Position numbers and translations under genes: made by a program. The notes under the pieces were generated by a model, which was not told where the DNA came from, ran no database searches, and saw only the letters and a program-made list of their open reading frames with translations. A stretch of DNA of 64,000 nucleotides from Moniliophthora roreri (taxonomy: Eukaryota; Basidiomycota; Agaricomycetes; Agaricales; Marasmiaceae): contig LATX02000250.1 in assembly GCA_001466705.2 (NCBI GenBank), positions 62,001-126,000 on the forward strand. The letters are read 5' to 3'. Of this stretch, positions 59,640 through 64,000 are shown in pieces; position 1 is the stretch's first letter, and every line of letters starts with the position of its first letter.

Positions 59640-60820
59640 ATGACTGACCCTACTTCAGATGAGGAGGTCTTTGACACCTCGGATTTGGAGGAGCTCTCGG
59701 TAGAGGATTTTCCAGGATATTTCGAGGAGTTCGGGAATAGGCTATACCACTCTAGTCTCACCGCACCCTATCCACTACCCGTCGACACGTTAGAGCAGGA
59801 GGTGAGCCACCCGTAACGATTCTTTCTGCCTTTCTTACAGTAGCTTACAGCGATTCCGCGTTCAACACAATACATTGAAGCTTCTTATTGGCAACAACTA
59901 CGTCGGGGCAATCCCCCAGCTTCTTGCACAAGATCAGACACGTCAAAAAGTCGTCGTTGACATCGGTACTGGAAGAGGAGAGTGGTAGGTTTACCTCACC
60001 CATTCGTCGTCCTCAAATGTCGAGCTTGCATGCTTTTTAGGGCCATAGAGATGGCAGCAGACTTTCCTCACGTTCAATTTCACGGTCTCGATATCGGTGT
60101 GTCATCACAATCCTGATACATGCATTTTTATCCTGAGCCTTTTCAGTTCCAATTTCCCAAAGAACTGACTTGCCGGACAACGTTCAGTTCGAACTCCACG
60201 ACATCAATGAACCCACTCGTTTCCATGACAGATCAATCGACCTGGTCCACGCTCGGTCTGTCTCGATGACCGTATGTACACGCTTTTCACTTTCATCGAG
60301 CAGATTCAGCTAAATAGAGTTTATCTAGGTCCGAGACTTTCGTACCATAATTTATGAGGCTGCACGGTTACTTCGACCTGGGGGCATCTTCTACTCGGGA
60401 GAGTGGGGAAGATTCCCATCTCTGCATCCGGATCTGGATGCAGATCTCTCTACTCTTGTGCCCAACTTTGTCAACTTCTTCAACGTTGTGACTCCTGCCC
60501 TTGCAACGCGACGAGGCATTCATCAAATATCGCATCTCATTCCCACCATGATTCGCGATACAGGCCTCTTCAGCGAAATCACAACACAGGAATTCTGCAT
60601 GCCTATTGGCCCGTGGCAGGGAGACCATCGATTAAAGAGGTGCGGGTCTGCGTATCGTGCATGCTTAGGGAGGTATATGGAGGCATTTAGACGACTCCTA
60701 GCAGAGACTGGGCTCAATGATGATCAGATGGATCAGCTATTCGAGCTCGCGGAGCAGGATATGAAAGAGGTTCCAGGATTGATTGGGGTATTTTATACTT
60801 GCTATGCTCGTAAAGCTTAA
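59640..60820 (+). CDS. Class I SAM-dependent methyltransferase
   Basis: The N-terminus is acidic (SDEEVFDTSDLEELSVEDF). The core has motif I VVVDIGTGRGEWAIEMA, motif II-like FHGLDIVPI, then NVQFELHDINEPTRF, DLVHARSVSMTV, and AARLLRPGGIFYSGEWGR (post-motif helix and strand). After a Trp-containing segment (MPIGPWQGDHRLKRCG) the protein ends VFYTCYARKA. This matches the fungal small-molecule methyltransferases related to the LaeA-like group. The substrate is unknown. Introns are short; about 300 residues. Convergent with the NmrA-like gene, 110 bp apart. Confidence 0.9.
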
Positions 60821-60930
60821 AATCGTAGTATTGATGGACCATTATAATTTATTATTGGCTTCAGCAGGATTTCTGATCTGTATATAATTATGCTTTGTAT
60901 TTATGGTAGTCAGTGGAAGCTTTCGTTTGG

Positions 60931-62032
60931 TCACAAAGCATCATCGTCTATTCGACTCCGGGTGAACATGCTTTCATTATCCCGCAGGTAATCTTCTAAC
61001 GTCTCTGAACCTTTCACCCTCTTTAGGCTCGAGCGCGGATCGCTCTCCAAATTGAACATTGCCTCGTCCTTACCAGATGCCGCGCGCTGATCGCAGGTCG
61101 CCAGAAAATCAACATACTCCTTTGGAAAACCCGCTTCAGACCAACGGCTCAGAAAGTCCGCTAATGTGAGCCGATGGTGTCTAATTTCGCGACCCAATAC
61201 CTGCGTTAGTATTGCTGCAGTCTGCGAACAGAATAAGCAATGGCCAAGGATCGAGATCTCGGACATACGTCGTCGCAACTGTGAAGGTTTGGACCTGTGA
61301 TAATGTATTGTTCAGCCACTTCGGCATGGTCGTCTACCAAAGCATGCAGGGCAGTTTCAGCAATAGTTGCTACGGACACCCATCCTATCCTTCCATCCTC
61401 TTTCATAGAAGATATTTGATTGTTCTGCAGAATATCGCCTCTATCGAGCTGAATAAAGTTGCCTGAGGGGACGTTAGAGTCGGTCTGAGCCGAATCAACC
61501 GAAAGTTTAACGCACGATAGAACCAACTGGGTCTCAGAACGGCATACGTTTCTATCTTCCCCGCTTTCTTCAGTTCATGAAGGTATTCCTGGAGCTTGGC
61601 TCCAATACTGAGTTCCCCTTTCTCATGGAGCGTATCGCTCAACAGCACTATCCTCGACACCTCGTGTTCTACGGCCAGATCAACGAGTACTCGGGCACTG
61701 TTGTCGGTATATCCCGTGTACGGCGGTACGAGATACATAGCCTCGACCTTCAAGGAACCCAGGGTGATCTCATCTGTCCCGACGGCCCTAGTCTCGTCGC
61801 TGAAAAGGTTTTCGAACGTTGAACGATCGTCCCAGTCAAAATTGACGCCCTTGATACGAGCACCTGCATTGGAGCAGGTTTCGAACAGATCAGCAGGGAT
61901 TCCTTGGGATCCTCTCCGCGATGTGATAAGAAGTGTATAGTCCGTCTTTGACAAGAGAAGTTTGGAGAGAGGAAGACCGGTGGTACCAGTTCCGCCCACG
62001 AGCAAGATGGCCGGCTCTTCTATCGAAGACAT
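60931..62032 (-). CDS. NmrA-like NAD(P)-binding protein (atypical SDR)
   Basis: MSSIEEPAILLVGGTGTTGL carries the Rossmann motif GGTGTTG. Then follow LLITSRRGSQGIP, KVEAMYLVPPYTG, ARVLVDLAVEHEVSRIVLL, KIETYAVLRPSWF, RIGWVSVATIAETALHAL and EYLHELKKAG. The C-terminal part AGFPKEYVDFLATCDQRAAS ends SRIDDDAL. NmrA-like proteins bind NAD(P) and act as redox sensors or as reductases; the catalytic Tyr-Lys pair of classical SDRs is not obvious. Two or three introns. About 290-300 residues. It faces the methyltransferase gene, so functional linkage is possible but unproven. Confidence 0.88.
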
Positions 62033-64000
62033 GCAAGAAGATAAGGTGTAAGATGCAGTCAGCAGGCTGCGAAGTACAGTACTCTGACGTTAAGTACGTT
62101 CCCGTAACCTTAAACACGAGGCATAAGGCCCTTATCAGTTTCTTGGTCGATAGAACGCTCTAAAAGCGTCATAATAACGTCTTTCGTTTGATTGAGCTTG
62201 AGTATACATAAGGCCTACCGCCAATATGTATCAAATAGGAAGGGGTAATGATCATTGCGGCATAAATCCCTTTGGGCAGGTCAAAAGAGATCTTGAAAAG
62301 ATCCAATCATCCAGCGATAGACAAGGGTCAAGGGATCCATCGCTCCGCCAAGGTTTACATCTATAGCGCAGAATCAGCTACCGAACAGAGGAGAGGATAG
62401 AAGTATCAAGACAGTGCTATTCGGGAGCGTGTAGTTGCGCACATTTTTCATCCAGTCATTCCTCGTTTCCGCGGCAAAATTGATGTTCCAGTCACGTGAT
62501 TTTTGACGAGAAAAACTCAGAGGCCGACGTGGGACAACGCTGGAGTTGGAGGCGGGGCAGCGAGAGGTCGAGGTACGGTATCGAAGGGACAGATTTTACA
62601 AGTGTTAAGGAGAATGAGAACGCGTCACTCGAGAAGATAGCCAACATCGTACATGCACCAATAATCATTCATCGGAATCTAGACCTTTTCTGGCGTTTTC
62701 CCGAGCCCCAGAGGGAGTGAGCCCCCCAAAGATAGTCATCTTCATGTCTTCACAATAACCGAGTAAATATAGCACGTCCGGTTGGTTCGCGGGGATCTTG
62801 ACCACTTATTGAGGACATATAACGTGAAAAAGGCATCCTAAACCTAAATAATCAAGCTGTGAAATTTCAAGTAGTGTGACAGACGAACCGTAGTTTTCTT
62901 TTCATTCAATATTAAATTTCCGGAAGAATGGTCGCGCAGCACGGTGGTGGTCAGTGGGAAAGTCGTGTGAGGGTGTCACTGCCACCGTCATACCTTGGTT
63001 TCTCTTCTCATCAATGCGCTTACACATTCTTTTCATCTATCATCCCTCAGAACCTTGATAGTGGAGTTGGGCTTGAATCCGGTATTTTCTGTACGTCCCT
63101 TGACATAAGTCTCTTTTGACTTGTAACTAACAGAGACTAAATCATTCCTCGGCTAGAGTCTGTCTCGGAGAATCTTGGGCTCAATTTCTGTAGAACGTGA
63201 CAGAAATCCTATATTATAATAAATGGCCACTGGGTAACCCAAGGCGAGTGAGGCCTCTGCGTCATGACATGAACCTTAGCTCGACGAACTGATGGCTGTT
63301 CATTACCACAGTCGAAGCGACGATTTATGCAGGCACACTTTGCGCTGGCAGGCCGTCGGGCTGTAGCATCCGTTTAGAGATGAGCTCGATCTAATGGATT
63401 CCAGTCAAAAACTCGCAAAATCGACCTCTGGTTTTACTTGGCAGAAAAAGACCATGGGTCCAACAAAGGTCGATGCTCGACGGAACTCGTAACATGGAAA
63501 CACCGAAATTTGCACACCGATGCCTCTCCAGCTTGCTGAATTGCAGGGCCTAGGGATCGCTTCACTCCAACTTCACGAAAGACCGACACTTGATGGCTAT
63601 AAATTTCGACTTGGAATACGCTTGATGCCTCCTCTCAGGCAAAATATATTTCGATGTTGTCACCCATGTCGCGCGAAATCACAAGTGTCGCAAGCTTGTC
63701 CAGCACAGCAGCCGTCATGAAAGGATTAGCACATGACTACTGAACACAGTGAGTTTCTTGGGCCTAATCACATGTATCGAGCTAATCCTTTGTTATGCTT
63801 AAAGCGGCGTTCAGCCCGTTCACCGCCAAAGCATGCAGCGAAAAATTTTGCTCGCCGCTTATTTCGCGCATCTCGTTGACAAGCAAGAGACCGAGCTCGG
63901 TCCGAGATTCAGCACGGGTACATACACGTCTGCCCTTTTCTTTTGGAAGTGAACGAGTACTCAAGCAGGGGCCCAACAACCGCAAAAATCAGACTCGAGC
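62033..64000. other. Right end, no confident gene
   Basis: A minus-strand frame at 63,782-63,985 (ELGLLLVNEMREISGEQNF) could be an exon of a gene running out of the window, but it has no ATG and no family I can name. The rest shows nothing convincing. Confidence 0.35.

Noticed and set aside
61596..61940. 114-residue plus-strand open frame
   Set aside because: Opposite strand of the NmrA-like first exon, with no independent support.

Overview
This window is nuclear DNA of a basidiomycete fungus, very probably an agaricomycete. The protein genes are broken by many introns of about 45-65 nt with GT-AG ends. The gene families are typical of mushroom-forming fungi: DUF6534 membrane proteins, small HeLo/MLKL-N-terminal-like proteins, GMC and berberine-bridge-type oxidases, an ISWI remodeller and a cohesin loader. 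I saw no bacterial features, CRISPR array, rRNA or convincing tRNA gene. All gene models come from reading frames, splice signals and remembered family patterns; no search was run.

Left part (1-18 kb). Degenerate gene fragments and a 2 x 116 bp tandem repeat precede a HeLo-like gene (3.4-4.9 kb) and an FAD monooxygenase (5.1-7.2 kb, minus). A gene-poor stretch (7.2-11.7 kb) holds a frameshifted pseudogene. A second HeLo-like gene (11.7-12.9 kb) follows, then two convergent DUF6534 genes (13.6-15.4 kb plus, 16.3-18.0 kb minus). Centre (18-37 kb). An ISWI ATPase (18.5-22.9 kb) faces a third DUF6534 gene (23.1-25.2 kb, minus). A GID4-like gene (26.3-27.1 kb) is followed by two copies of a convergent two-gene module of HeLo-like proteins (27.5-29.6 and 32.4-34.3 kb). 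Degraded coding sequence and an inverted repeat fill 34.5-36.7 kb. Right part (37-64 kb). This holds an SCC4/MAU2 cohesin loader, an amidohydrolase, a BBE-like FAD oxidase, a divergent pair of 2OG-Fe(II) oxygenases, a fourth DUF6534 gene, an aryl-alcohol-oxidase-type GMC enzyme, a glutaredoxin, a Kv-beta-type aldo-keto reductase, a SAM methyltransferase and an NmrA-like protein.

The most unusual content is six small genes that I read as one family. All six keep three introns at the same places in the same phases (0, 2, 0). All encode a helical domain resembling the HeLo/MLKL N-terminal cell-death bundle. Four (3.4, 11.7, 27.5 and 32.4 kb, plus strand) end in an Asn/Gly/Ser/Thr-rich tail that looks like an amyloid signalling motif. 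Two (28.8 and 33.5 kb, minus strand) lack that tail, and each sits tail-to-tail with a motif-bearing partner. This could be a compact fungal regulated-cell-death or allorecognition locus without an NLR in sight. The function is inference.

The enzymes of the right part could act on aromatic or specialised metabolites, but no backbone synthase is present, so a biosynthetic cluster is not claimed.
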